Positions 14,035 to 47,094 of a stretch of 64,000 bases of DNA are shown here, piece by piece. Position 1 is the stretch's first letter; every line of letters starts with the position of its first letter. A program made the position numbers and the translations under genes. Source of the DNA: Polydactylus sextarius (lineage: Eukaryota; Chordata; Actinopteri; Polynemidae); assembly GCA_016801845.1 (NCBI GenBank), contig CM028909.1, positions 19,648,813 through 19,712,812 on the forward strand, in the 5' to 3' direction. Below the pieces are notes generated by a model. The model searched no databases, was not told where the DNA came from, and worked only from the letters and a program-made list of their open reading frames with translations.

Positions 14035-16702
14035 AGGCTGTTGAAAGACAGGCAAGATGGGGTTAATCTTGGGAGCCTTTGTTTTGAGGGAGTGGGAGGT
14101 GGGGAGAGGGTTGTATTAATCAGAAATGTTGTAAATAATAGACATCTCAATGACTCAGCTGTATATAATGTTCCACAACCTCACAGATAAATTAAGACCA
14201 GACACTAGCATGCCAAGCAACTAAAAACAACTTGTAATGGTAATCAGTTGTTGCACTGGCTATGCACACACTACTTCATATTCAGCATCATTTTTTTTTT
14301 GTTATATCAATATCAAATCATTTGGCAGTTAAAGGAGTTTTTTTTTTATCATACATGGTGTATATTTATCTATTCAGAATATTTGTAAGTTGTAAAATTC
14401 AGCTGAACTCTTTTTATCATGTTATAAAAAAGTTGTAGTGTGTTTGTAATGTTATAGAGTTACTTATATAGAATACTTCAGTATTTATTTAGAAAAATGC
14501 AGCTTCTATGTGAATTCATGTTGCTGACGTGTAACCCAAGGAGTCAATGGGACGAATATAATCCGGCTGTTTATTCAGTAATTATCAGCATGCGCTAGAT
14601 GTCAATGAGTTAAGTCTATGTAAGTACATAGCAATAAAATCTGTGGTATGGTAGCAGTTATATATTATAATGGTTCATTGAATCTGCTTACATTTACCAT
14701 ACAATGTGTTTATTATGGATGACAGTGATGCAGTCGCAGGGATATACATCCTTCTGTTTCTCATTTAAAACTTAACATAAACAACTCAGTATGTAGTAAA
14801 CGACCAGTGTTTATTCGTGAAGCAGATGCAGTTGAAGTCTGGAGCTTAGACTCTAAACATGCTCTTGTGTAATTGAATCAGCGGGTGATGTATGGTCACA
14901 GAGTTTGAGAGAGTTGAGAATTAGCCTTTGTTGCATGTCCTCACTTTCTTTTTTCTCCACTCTTGTAACACATTACCTACTGATGCTGTTTTGCAATACC
15001 AATAATGTGATGTTGAAGTAAGTCTTTCAGTGCAGCTCTCACAGATCTGTCAGCTGAAGTATTTTGGCATGTTACTTTAGCAGACCACCCAAAGGGTTAA
15101 TATTTCATTTAACAGCTGGTGAAAGAAAAATAAAAGTTGTTCTAAGACTTAAAGTGTACATTTCTTCAACTGTCTCTGCTATATAGCTTTTTATAAAACA
15201 CCAGTCAGTGCTCAGATTACTATTGTGATAATGTTGCAGCAACATATATGTAATACAGTGAAAAAAAGGAGAAAAACTTAGTTCTACAATTTTATTCATT
15301 TTTCTTTATGTTTAGTTATTAAGGTCTGTGTTGTTATTATTATGGCTGTTTGGGGCTTGTTCTGAATAAGTATTACAGAGGTTCAATTTTCCTAAATTTC
15401 CTATTTCCTATAGGAAAAACTGATTTGATTTAATATAATCCAAGCTGCATGGAGGTTGACAATGTTGTGCACATATAGGGTGTTTTAGATATTTTCTAAT
15501 ATTGTGGTAAATTTGTTGTGTTGCTCTTGTTGTTTGCTTGCATGAAATTCTGATGAAAATGAGCTCAGGCTGCAAAATACAACATCATTTTAAAATCTCT
15601 CTTTCTGTTTGTAATAAAGTAATGTCTTGTCAAAACAAAGTGGTATCTTGTAATTGTAATGTAATTTAGGTTCAAATTGCATTTTTTGTCAATATAAATA
15701 GCATTATAGGCTTACTGTAAAGTACACTGGTTCCATATATGTCTGTCTGTCATATGCCATTTCATTTATTGGCATGGGAATGATTTTAAAAGACTTTCTT
15801 TATTCTCATTTACTGTTGCAACAAATTGAATATAAACATAGTGGTGTATATAAGGGGCATTAGTGTGTGTGCTGGGGTCTCTGTGATATCATATTTCATG
15901 CAGAGGTCATGTGTGCCAAAGTTACATTCACCCTGTTATGATACACATAACTATATATGGAAATATGTTTGCTTTACTAGAGAAAGGCACAGAGGCACCT
16001 GCGTGTTACATACACATTCAAATGTATACCTGAAAGACATAGTTCATATGTTTATACTTTAGTTTTCTATTTGAAAGGACCTTAATGGCCCTGAAGCAGC
16101 TAGATCTGCCCATATCACAAAATATGTTTTGTCAGTAATGTTGGTTTGGTGATGCAAAAATACAAAGTGTGATTGTACACACAGTGAAGTGATTTTAGAG
16201 TCAGACGCAGCATACTGTAAGGTCAAAATATGACTCAACAGCAGTAGATGACTCATCTTGATGGGAACAAGCCAGACAGAGGGGGTTTTTGTTTTACATC
16301 TCAAACATTTGTTTGGGACACGCAAAAAAAATATTGTAGTCAGCACTTATAACCAAGAATCAACCATCAAACGTCGCTTTGAAGATGCAAGAACTGACTA
16401 AATCTTCTCATTTTTCAAAAAATGTCCCCACTCCCAAGGTCTAAAATTGAGTCTTCAGAAAAATAGAAATACAAGGACTCACAAACACACATAGAGAATG
16501 GCAAGTGGTACCCAGTAAAATCAGCATACGGAAATGAACCCTCAATTGGTACCCCAACAGACCTCTGCAGACCTGTTTTCACACACGTGCAGAATAATGA
16601 AGGCCATTGAAAACACTAGGGACCTAATGGGTCGCCAGTTTGAGTAATATGGACCCAATTTCATTTCCTATGTGTTTATGACTGGTGACCACATTCTGCA
16701 TT

Positions 16703-16705
<3 letters not shown>

Positions 16706-16743
<38 letters not shown>

Positions 16744-16870
16744 CATCACTGAATACTTAAACATATGTGAATGTTTTTCATATGTAAAGGAATGTAAGTG
16801 GTCTCATTTGTGTGTGTGTGTGTGTGTGTGTGCATGTGCGTGCGTGCATGTATGTGTGTGTGTGTGTGTG
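16706..16870. repeat. two close (GT)n arrays
   Basis: GT runs at 16706-16735 and at 16810-16870, the second interrupted by GCATGTGCGTGCGTGCATG. A short T run follows the second. Confidence 0.95.
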
Positions 16871-18400
16871 TTTTTTTTTTTCTGTGCACTCCTGTGTAGG
16901 TCTGTGTTCCCAGCGCTGAAAGGCAGGTCATGATGATATTAGTATGAAGAATGTGGGTCTTAATGTCAAAGATGGAGACACTGATATACAGCTGGAACTT
17001 GGGGAACAGTTGGGGAGAGTAAGTGAGACAGAAGGGTTGAGGTGGGGGCCTAGGAGCCCATTAATACAATCATGGACCCAAATCCTGTCTATCATTTTGC
17101 TGCACAAAATCATCATTTCTTTACTTTCTATTTGTCAATAAACTTTCCTTCATTTTCTTATATTCATCCTACATGAGTGTAAGCTTGTTTTATGCTCCCC
17201 AGCTATTTAAATTCTATATAACTTTACTTAAAAAGGAAACAAGAGACTTAAAACTGTCACCAAAACCAAACTGTTAAAAATATTCTGTCTTTTCACCGGC
17301 AGATACACCAGTGTTTGTTCTTGTTGTTTTGGGGATGTTGATTGTGGTGTTGGTGCACATTCCTTCACCGATAGTGTGAACAAGGATTCACCATTGGGCC
17401 CTAGATAGCCCTCTAAAGTTTAAGGTTATTCGCTTCCAGGATATAGACACATTCTCAGTTCACCACTAGTTTCTGAATTCTTTTTTTTTTTTTTAATCTT
17501 TCTGTATTTGTTTTTCACCTATTAAGCTCATCCTATGCTTACCTGAGGAGATGTGAGGTGACCTCTGCTGTTGTTTTTATCTTTAAGTTGATGTTTTTTT
17601 AAATCTATATTTTGCCTCAGTGTCATCAACACTTTTGTTTTATGAAGTTATAATAAACTAATAACTTTTTAAACATATTTACCATCTACAGTTCTACACC
17701 TTTTCAACACTTTTCTGGTGCTAAATGAGTTGCCCTTCATTAAGACTGCACTACAGTAACCTCTCTGTAGATCCAAACTATTGAAAAGAAGAGAGTCCTC
17801 ATTTATCTATCCTCATTTTTGTCTATGTCATAGCAACACTGCCACCATGTGGTCAAAGGTCAGACGACATAATTTAAAATCCAATATTGCACACTGGTAG
17901 ATTAACATTTTAATTTAATAATCTAATTCGATTTTACTAACATTTTACTTAGATCTTGATGAATCCACCTCTGTTAAACCTTTGTGATATACATTTCCAC
18001 AGTTTTTCATTAATGGAATATCATTGTGACAAAAAAATCAAATAGAAATATGGGACATTTAAATGGCCATCACACTGTAATGACCATCATTCAAAATATG
18101 TGATTCATTATGATAAAACTTTAAGTAATATTATTTCAGAATTTGTTTGTATTTTGATTTCCTTTCCCTATGATATTACAGAACAGATGCAGGATTTCAT
18201 TTTTAAGTAACTGCATATTTTTATTGTGTTAATCAAAAACGATCTGACATGACATTTCACAAAGACCTCTGGGAGTATTACAGTGCACCATGTTAACTTT
18301 GGCCTGCGACCTTTGAACTTTCACCAACAGTCTGCTCTACACATGCACACCACTGTTCCTTTGTCATTATATACAGAGCTTTGCCTTCCCCCAAACCCTC

Positions 18401-18414
18401 TTCTCTCTCTCTCA

Positions 18415-18446
<32 letters not shown>

Positions 18447-18470
18447 GACACACACACATGCACGCACACA
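18401..18470. repeat. compound (CT)n(CA)n microsatellite
   Basis: CT run to 18430, then CA run with a GA and a TG interruption. Confidence 0.95.
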
Positions 18471-21275
18471 TAAACCACAAGCACACATTTCCCTTGCACT
18501 CACACACACAAACATCAACATACACAAGCCTCTCCTTGTGAGCTGTCATATTGGGGTGCGTCACATGGTATGGGATAAACAGGAGTGTTGACTGGAGGGC
18601 TGTGTGAACAACAAAGACTCTAATTGGACACTGTGTTCAGGAAGAGTTTCCCCATTGGTCAAAATGTACAAAGAATTTTGAGGATGAGTCCTTTTTCAGC
18701 AGAACATGAACAATACAGATGTAAATCTACATTTATAAGAAAAATAAAAATCCACCACAACATATCAGCTTATCTTTGCACATAAATACATAGGAATAAT
18801 AATAATAATAATGTTCAACATTGTGCTTTCTTTCTCTTGCTCTTTCTCACCTCCACACCATTGTCAAACGCGTCAGCCACTAACATTGGTCATGCAATTT
18901 CAAAAGAGCACAAAACAACAGCTGGCTTAAAAGGGAGACTCGGTCAAGTCTGACATCACCACCAATGTAAATAATGTTTTTATTTAAGGACAAATAAAGT
19001 ACATGAATAATAACTTCAATCTGCATTTAGTGAATTAGTACCTTTAACTCGATAGTTCTGTAGTTTAAATTGTAGGTAATGGCGCATGCATGGACCAACA
19101 ACATCTTCCTACAATTCAAGGTTAGATCCTCTTTTTTTGCCTTCTTTTAGCATTGAATCTTTTTTTCCTGAATGTGGCGTCAAAATACAGAGTGTCCCTT
19201 TTACAGGAGTCAGTCAGTTCAGTTCCGTTTAAAGAGTTAATTACATCTCTATAAAGAAGGTATATAAATAACAACAACAGTGATTCCATACATCTAATAT
19301 CCCCTCACAGATCTAGTATGTGCTGCCCCGTGTTATAACGACCTGGTTTCCTACAGAACCATAGCTTTGCTCCAAGGGCCATTTTTGGCAGACTGCTTTC
19401 TGTGTGAATGGACGCACCAAAGCCAAATGTAGAGGGAAGAATACTATTACAAAAATACATTTTTGTCTGAGTGTACCAGAAATCTGAGAAATGTATGGCA
19501 GCAGCACAAATTAGACCACATATCCATCATAAAAACCATTTTGAGATTTCATGAATGCAAAACATAAACGCATGTTTTATCTTACAAGGCCAGTCACGTT
19601 TCTTTTATGTTGATCGACTATGATATAATAAAGTATGGTACCACAGATAAGCTCTTCATCTGAGCCTGTACACACAATAGACACTAGGGGACAGGCTACA
19701 CACATCATGTTAGCACAGACAACCAATGAACAAGGTTTCTTTACAGATAAAACACACAGAGAGAATGGACTAAAGACAGAGAGAAGGAAGACCTTATCGT
19801 ACTAATTGTCCTTTAGGAAGAGATGACATTGTCAAGCAGCAAAAGTTAGTGATAGTGATTGAAGTTTTTTGGAGTTTTTTTTTTTTTACCAACAGTGAAA
19901 TGCATTGTGAGTAGCACAGAAGAATAGCTTTTCCGTACATTCTTCTGTGCTGAATGAGGAGTCAATGACTCTGTCATTTCATAATATTTGCATATATGTA
20001 TTTATCACAAACAACATATGCAAGAACAGTATAAAAGAGCAAGGAGAAGAAGTACCACTTAGAACACAAAGAAAAACAATCATAGTTTCACTCATAAATA
20101 TCATGCTAATATATATACTGTATTGTAGCCCAGAAACATGGGTTGTCAAACTTGGAGTCCACTAAGATCTTTCCTCTTCCTCCTCACTGTACTAATGAGT
20201 CCCACCTCAACCTCTGTGTTCACAATTTCACCTTACTATAAATGCACAGAACATTGAACACAGTCAAATAAATCTAATAAATAATGAATTTTATACTAAA
20301 GTTTTGGATCTTTTCAAAACTCTTATATATTAGCCCCTTTAATGTTAATTATTCTATTTATGTGTGTTAAAGATGACACATAAAACTTATTTGAAACTTG
20401 TTCAGATGTGACCAAGGTCTCATATGGACTGTTTTTTTTTTTGTTTGTTTGTTTGTTTTTTGTTTTTTATCTTTAGACACTAATTTCTTCTTTCTCCAGC
20501 TTTGTCTGTGTAAAGTAAACATCTCCTCTCTCTCACACATCATGGAATGCCAGTAGTTTTTTCACCCCTCATTCTCTAGTGGTTTGGACCAGCAAAGCAA
20601 TATAATCATATCTGGCCAGATGCAACTGCTCTCTAACCAAAACTGCATTGTACTGTGTGATTGATTTTGCTGCTACATGCCTCAATGTGCCAAAGGAAAC
20701 TGCTAAGAAACCTACTATATAATATAACCAGTTCTGCACCATGCTGATCTGTTCCACAGGCTGCCCCACGCTACTGGCATCTCTACCTCATCTGTGACTG
20801 CATTATGGAATATGCACACAAACCCAGGTGAAAGGTGAGGTTAATGGAAATATGTGCACAAGGAGCACCACAGGAAGTTAATCTGTTTATGAACATCATG
20901 CTTGTGCATTTGTACTTTAATAGCTAAGTATGTTTCCAGTTAGATACCATTTATTTGCATTATATTCCAGTTGTCATGTTTCTCCACGGATTCCCACTGC
21001 ACACAACACTCAAGTCCCCCATTTTGCTGTTGATCTTCAGGTACAAAAAACCTTGAGGTGACTTTATCTGAAATTTGGGGCTGTTTTTCTTCTGAGTGGT
21101 GTAGCCCAAAGTAGGTGTTCATATTGTGACCTGCTATCCAAATAATGCGTATCTGGCATGCAGAGACAGACTTTTAAGATGTAGTCATCCTGTGCTGGGA
21201 ACATACCTTCCATATTAAGTCAGTGGCAATGCAAATGACAGGTGAGTAAGTTTATTGCCCACAGATAAAGATGGG

Positions 21276-21281
21276 TTTATT
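21276..21281 (-). terminator. candidate sema3b poly(A) signal
   Basis: AATAAA on the minus strand, about 340 nt after the stop codon. A second AATAAA lies at 21251-21256. Either would end a 3' UTR of roughly 350-400 nt. There is no transcript evidence here, and further hexamers exist downstream. Confidence 0.45.
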
Positions 21282-21622
21282 CCCACTTATCTGCTTCAAC
21301 ACTCAACTATGCTAGTGTACAGTGTAAAGGGATCGTGCAGAATCAATTTGGGCAGTAAGGCAGCACATGCAGGGGCTGGCCAGTGGGATGAGGACTGGGG
21401 AATGAGGAATTGGGGAACCATATAGTGGGGGCATCCATAGATAAATATACACAATAGTAGAGGTGCTGTGTGTATTGTGTGTGTGTGTCTGTATGTGTGT
21501 GTTTATGTGTGTTTGTTTGTCTGTAAGTGTAACACCTCCAGGAGTTCTTAGTCTCTCAGTCTCTTTCTCTGTTTGCCCTGTATCAGTCATTCTTTTCTCC
21601 ATCCATCTCTTTCTCTATGTTG
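21282..21622 (-). other. likely sema3b 3' UTR
   Basis: Sequence between the TAA stop and the first AATAAA. It includes an interrupted GT/CA-rich tract at about 21466-21530 and no open frame of note on the minus strand. Confidence 0.5.
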
Positions 21623-41799
<20,177 letters not shown>

Positions 41800-42040
41800 C
41801 TTGACACACTTGGAGAAATTTCTTTTATTTTAAAGGATAATTTTCTTATTGCCCTAATTTGGTTCTGATTCAGAGCAAAACCAAATCCTTTGTCTCTGTA
41901 GCCCACCTGACCTCAGACTGGTTGGATTTCGTTCAGATGTTTTTGGTGAGAATGCAGGATCTGCTCAACTTCCCAAACTCAAAACAAAGTCTCTCTCTTG
42001 TTATCTGCCTCAGTAGAGCTTCACTCTCCAGGCTTCCTTT
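41800..42040 (-). promoter_or_regulatory. sema3b: candidate sema3b 5' leader contiguous with exon 1
   Basis: On the minus strand no ATG occurs from 42174 to the start at 41799, about 375 nt, where several would be expected by chance. A TATA-like element lies about 265 nt upstream of the start. This suggests a simple unspliced leader beginning near 42040. It is an inference: a spliced leader entering through the acceptor-like TTTTGCTCTGAATCAG at about 41865 is also possible. Confidence 0.4.
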
Positions 42041-42063
42041 AACGTTGTTGATACTCAGTGTAA

Positions 42064-42071
42064 TATTTATA
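42064..42071 (-). promoter_or_regulatory. TATA-box-like element upstream of sema3b
   Basis: The minus strand reads TATAAATA here. It would place transcription start near 42035-42042, just above the ATG-free leader. Such octamers are common by chance in AT-rich DNA, so position is the only support. Confidence 0.3.
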
Positions 42072-42266
42072 ACGTCCTGCTTTCTTCTCAGGACTTCTCT
42101 TCAGGGATTCACTGCTCTTCTTTTCGAAGGACTGAGTTTACCTCTCGCTTCCAAAACAGGACAAGAACGTCTCACATGGGAACGGGGACCTTAAAATAGA
42201 GACAGAAATGGAGAGGATTTAGAAATGGACACTGCAAGCATATGTGTGCTTATGCCAGGGATGCCC

Positions 42267-42269
<3 letters not shown>

Positions 42270-42300
<31 letters not shown>
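42270..42300. repeat. (CA)15 microsatellite upstream of sema3b
   Basis: Pure CA run about 470 bp before the start codon. Confidence 0.95.
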
Positions 42301-42302
<2 letters not shown>

Positions 42303-44665
42303 ATACACACACAATCACTGGCATCTGGTTTATTTAGTCAGAGCCAGATTGATGCCCCTGCCAGGTTGTGTTAACGCCAGCCTCCATTGTGGCAACAACA
42401 CTATAATCTCTCCACATTACAGGAAAACTCAGGGAGGGTATCCAAAACACACACAGACATGCACACACACATACAGCATGGTGTTGAAGACTGTGTGTGT
42501 GTATGAGATAGAGATATGCCATGCCCTCTGCCAAACCAAGCACAATCTCTCTCTGTCTGTGGCACTGCCAACTCAGACCAGCCTCTCTCACTCTCCTCCT
42601 TGCTCACTCTCTCTCTTTCCCTTTCTGTCGCTCTGTCCACACTGGCAGACAGTGATGAGATCTCTTCTTTGCTGAGAAATGATGAACCAACAGTGACGTG
42701 GATGGATGTGTAAAAAAGACGAGTGCATCGTTGCTTAACAGAAAGTCACTTGTCGTCCGGAGACACAAAACAAAAGACTGTTGGTTTTTGTAATGAGATT
42801 CTGTGTCAATATTGAGTTACACAGTAATACATATATAGAATCACAGGGTATTCAAAGCTTCACAATGATATTTTTGTTTTAATCTAGTTTGCACATGGTT
42901 TCTATAATCTTGTTTTCTGAGTGTGCGGAGACTTGTTGTCAATTGAGCATGGTTAGGGAATATAGAGGAAGTATCTCTACAAACTTTTTTGAGGACTGGA
43001 GTCAGATTTAAAGCGACGGATTGGTTATTATTACGGAAAAATCCCCAATAACTTGGTGTTTCGACTGACTGTGTTGTCGCAAACCACAACCCTACCACAG
43101 CAGGAGTCGTAATGAGGTCACTGGTTTATAAGCTCACATGTATACGAACGTTGTGTTGTAAAAAATGTGCACAGGACACACACCTCTCTTTCAGTACTTT
43201 GGACTCTGTGGTCAGCCGGAACAATAAAGCCTTTCAGTAGAAACAGTCTCTTATATTATATTGCACCTCACAGTTGGCACTCAGTCAGTAATAAGCAGAC
43301 AGTCTGCGTTTCTCCCTTTTTTTACTTTCAGTCTGTGTCTTCTCTCCTATCTAACAATTACATCTATCACTCACCTTCATGTTTTCCTCTGTGAAATCCC
43401 CTCTTGGCTAAAATTTGCCTGAACTCTCAGATTTAGTCTGTCTGTTAGAGACTGACACAGTCTCTGTCTTTCTTTATACAACATTTTTCAACTAAGAAGC
43501 CTCATAATAATGGAGATTGTCCATTTAGACAAAACTGTACTGCAGAAACCTCAATCTTGGACACTTAAGTTTGATGAATCTAAGTAATTTACTCCTAACT
43601 GGAGCTGTTCTCAAATGATCTCTCAAATCAGCCCAAGTATGCACCCCTGATCCAAAACCCAAAGCCATATATGGGCATGGGATCTGTAATGACAGAAGGG
43701 CACGACAACCTGCCGCTATTAGCAGCTGCTAATTTGTTACACTATTGATTGACGATTGGTGACCAGAGCTGAGGTTTGATCAATTTAGTCAGTAAGGGTG
43801 ACTGACTGAAATTTATTTTAACACAGATTTTCTGTTAAAATTCCCAAACTTCACCTCATTCATTTTAACCTGTCACATCTTCACATCAATCTCAGAATAT
43901 TTGGCCACAAAATGCTGCAGTCATCACGTTTAAGCACACATATGCATGCCGGAATAGACAAAGATGAGAATACACACACAAAATCTGCACTCACAGACCC
44001 ATCCAGGCTGTTGGCACAGAGTTTTATGAATAATGGAGCTATTGAGGCGTGGAGACAGGAGAGCTCTCATAAGCTCACAGCTCCCAGGCCGCAACACAAC
44101 AGGACAGAGCTGAACAGGATCATAAACGCCCACAAACCCTGCAGTATATAAACACACACACATACACACTTGTGAATGGACAAATACACACATGCGAGCC
44201 TTGAAGAGCACACAACCTGCCATCCGCTGCTGCAACTCAATGTTTCAGAGGTGAACAAAGAGGTGTTGTAAGTTATGAATTGTGAAGGCTACTTTTACAA
44301 CTCTGGTCTGCTGAATTCAGCAGAAAACTTCACATTTCTCCTGGTCAATGTCAAAGAAGTGAGTATATGTGCAAAATATTTTTAATAAATTGTGTGTGTG
44401 TGTGTGTATGTGTGTGTGTGTGAGGAAATAGAAAGAGGACAAGACTGTGTGTGTGCTCAAGGTTCTGAAAAGACGCTGCGGTTTTTTCAAGGAGAAGGAC
44501 GTTGGTGCACTCATCAGCAGCAGCTCCACGACACACACAAACAGACACACACTAACGCACAATTCACGTCACAGTCCCTGGGAGTGACAGGGGCAGCAGT
44601 GAAGCTCTTACACTCTGTCAGCTGCTATAAAAGGAACGAGCGTCCCATTGTTCCTCTGAGTCTCC

Positions 44666-44670
<5 letters not shown>

Positions 44671-44714
<44 letters not shown>

Positions 44715-44740
44715 GTGTGTGTGTGTGTGCGTGTGTGTGT
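44671..44740. repeat. (CT)21 followed by (GT)n
   Basis: A CT run at 44671-44712 and a GT run with one GC interruption at about 44715-44740. A further GT array lies at 44391-44422. Confidence 0.95.
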
Positions 44741-45022
44741 CTTTTAAATCTGCCACCATGAGTTAAGAGAGAATTATTGTTCCTCACACATCCTCATCTC
44801 ATCCCAGAGCCTAAGTGGATACACACACTCACACACAATTTTATGTGTGCAGCAACATATATACTCATATACACACATGCACTCACAAATATACTTGCAC
44901 ACTCCGTAATGCATCTTAATAAAAAAGCCATTGGCCCTGCTGACACTTGCATTCAGTTCAGCATCAATAGACACAGAGTAGGGACATGCCAAGAGGGAGT
45001 GGATTAAAAATAAAGGGAAAGA

Positions 45023-45072
45023 CAGAGAGAGAGAGAGAGAGAGAGGGAGGGAGGGAGGGAGAGAGAGGGAGA
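45023..45072. repeat. (GA)n/(GGGA)n polypurine tract
   Basis: GA units pass into GGGA units. The whole stretch is purine on the plus strand and lies in a wider purine-rich zone, about 45020-45800. Confidence 0.93.
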
Positions 45073-47049
45073 TTCGTTGTGGGTGAGAGGGTGAGGGTCG
45101 GGGGGTGTAAGCTGTCCTGTCAAAAACCACCCTAAGTAAAAATGGGCAGACAAAGCAGGGTGCCTCCAGGGTGAGACAGGCCTTTCAGAGTGAGGTTAGA
45201 GTGCAATCCTACAGTACAGCATGTAATAATGAGTGAATGGGTATCAGCAGCTTAACCTGTAGCCCTCCAAGATCACAGGATACTGAGGAGAAAAAGACGC
45301 TGAGGTTCTAACAGAAAGAACACAACAGAAAGAGATACAGGGAGGGGGTGAAAAAGCATTAAATAACATAGATATGATAAAAGAGACAGACAGAGGGAGG
45401 CATGATTTCAAAGGCAAGAAGGGATAGGAAGAAGAGAGGAACAAGAGTCAGACGTTACACCACTTCAGCCTTGCAGCCTGCCTGTGTGCACACAGTCCCA
45501 CAGAAAAAGAGAATGCAATGGAGGGAGGGATAGAGAAGAAAATGAGTGAGGTGAGAGGTGATGGAGAGAAAGGAGCCAATTGTTGTGCCTGCAAGGAGAA
45601 AAGAGTTTCCCTGGCCTGTGACCAGCAAGTCTAAGCCTCCCTGTGATGGAGAAATGAAAGGAAGGAAGGAGGGAGGGATGGATGGCGGGATGAGGAGGAA
45701 GAATGAGGCTGAGGAGGAGGGAGGGCTCAGGGCTTAGCTTTAGAGAAAATGACTGAAACAGCAGGTTGTTGGTGGCAGAGAGATAGAGGAAACAAGGAGA
45801 AGGAAAGAATTGAAGAATTTTAATAAGAATATGAGGAAAATCCAATTTATCATACGGGACACATGTTTGCCTCTTTTGAGGACATTTTACTGTTCAATAT
45901 ATAATACAGTAATGGGGAAAAGGGTAATTAAATGACTAAGAAGTGTATCTGTCAGTAAAACGTTAATTCAAGTTAAGTTGTGAAACCCTGAAACAGCAGC
46001 TTTAAAAACTTAGATGAACTGAGAAAGAGAGCAGGTTATGAGTAATAGAAGTGATGAAACAGGAGGAGGGAGGGAAAGGAAGAATAGTTAATAGTGCCAA
46101 CAGCTGATTGACACTATTAGTGTCACTAAACAATAGAATCTTTTAAATACCATGTTAAACACATCTGAACTGCATCAGTTGGTGGCACAAGATTTGTGCC
46201 ACAACTGTTCTTAGTTTTCTATTTGATTTCAACATAACTTGCTTTGCCAAACAAATAAATGTGATATCCTAGTAGTTATAACTCATGGCATCTCCAAAAG
46301 GCAAAGGACTAACAGTGTGAAATATGTATTGATCAAGACGCTTTTTATCTGATCCATGTTAATTTAACCATTTATTCTGGTGTCAAGGTTGGATACAACA
46401 TGGACTTGTGGGGTTAACATTAAGGAAAACGTAAATGTGAGTCAACACTGAGAAGCACTGAGATACTTCAGGTGAGTCATATCATCTCAACAAAAAGCCT
46501 TAGATGTCTACAGTGAAGCAAGAGAAGGAAAGGAGGTGGTGATGCAGGGAGGCGTGGCTGCACATCAACACACTGCAGGCTTGTACAAACTATTTCTAGA
46601 GGGAGCAGCAGCAGTGAAGGCAGCAGAAGTGCATTGAGCAAACCTCTGACTTCTAGAATAACTATTGTTGGGAAAGCATGGCAGTGCTATGCATTTTGCC
46701 TCTTAGACAAGACAAGATCAACATATGTTGATAAAGACAGACCACCATGGAGAGAAAGCACTGTTTTGAAATTAAAATGAAAATACAGGGCAACTGTTCT
46801 ATGTTATAATTGTGATATCAACGACCTGTGACTGTTATTTTACTTTAACAGGCGGACTCAAAGTGAAGGTGACAGATAAGTTGAAACAAGGGTTTACAGT
46901 GGCTTACACAGGCACATTAAGTAAAAAGCTCAGCTGAGACAAGAATTCAAAAGCAGGCTCTATAAACTGTGTAATGCAGCTTAGAAGTACAGTCTTGTTT
47001 TCTCTAGAGGGTCTTGTGACAAAGCTAGTTAAAGGAGTAAATGAAAGTT

Positions 47050-47054
<5 letters not shown>

Positions 47055-47092
<38 letters not shown>
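47055..47092. repeat. (CA)19 microsatellite
   Basis: Pure CA run in the upstream flank. Confidence 0.96.

Positions 47093-47094
<2 letters not shown>

Noticed and set aside
45465..45845. 126-codon minus-strand open frame
   Set aside because: Its Ser/Leu/Pro-rich translation is what a polypurine tract gives when read on the other strand.
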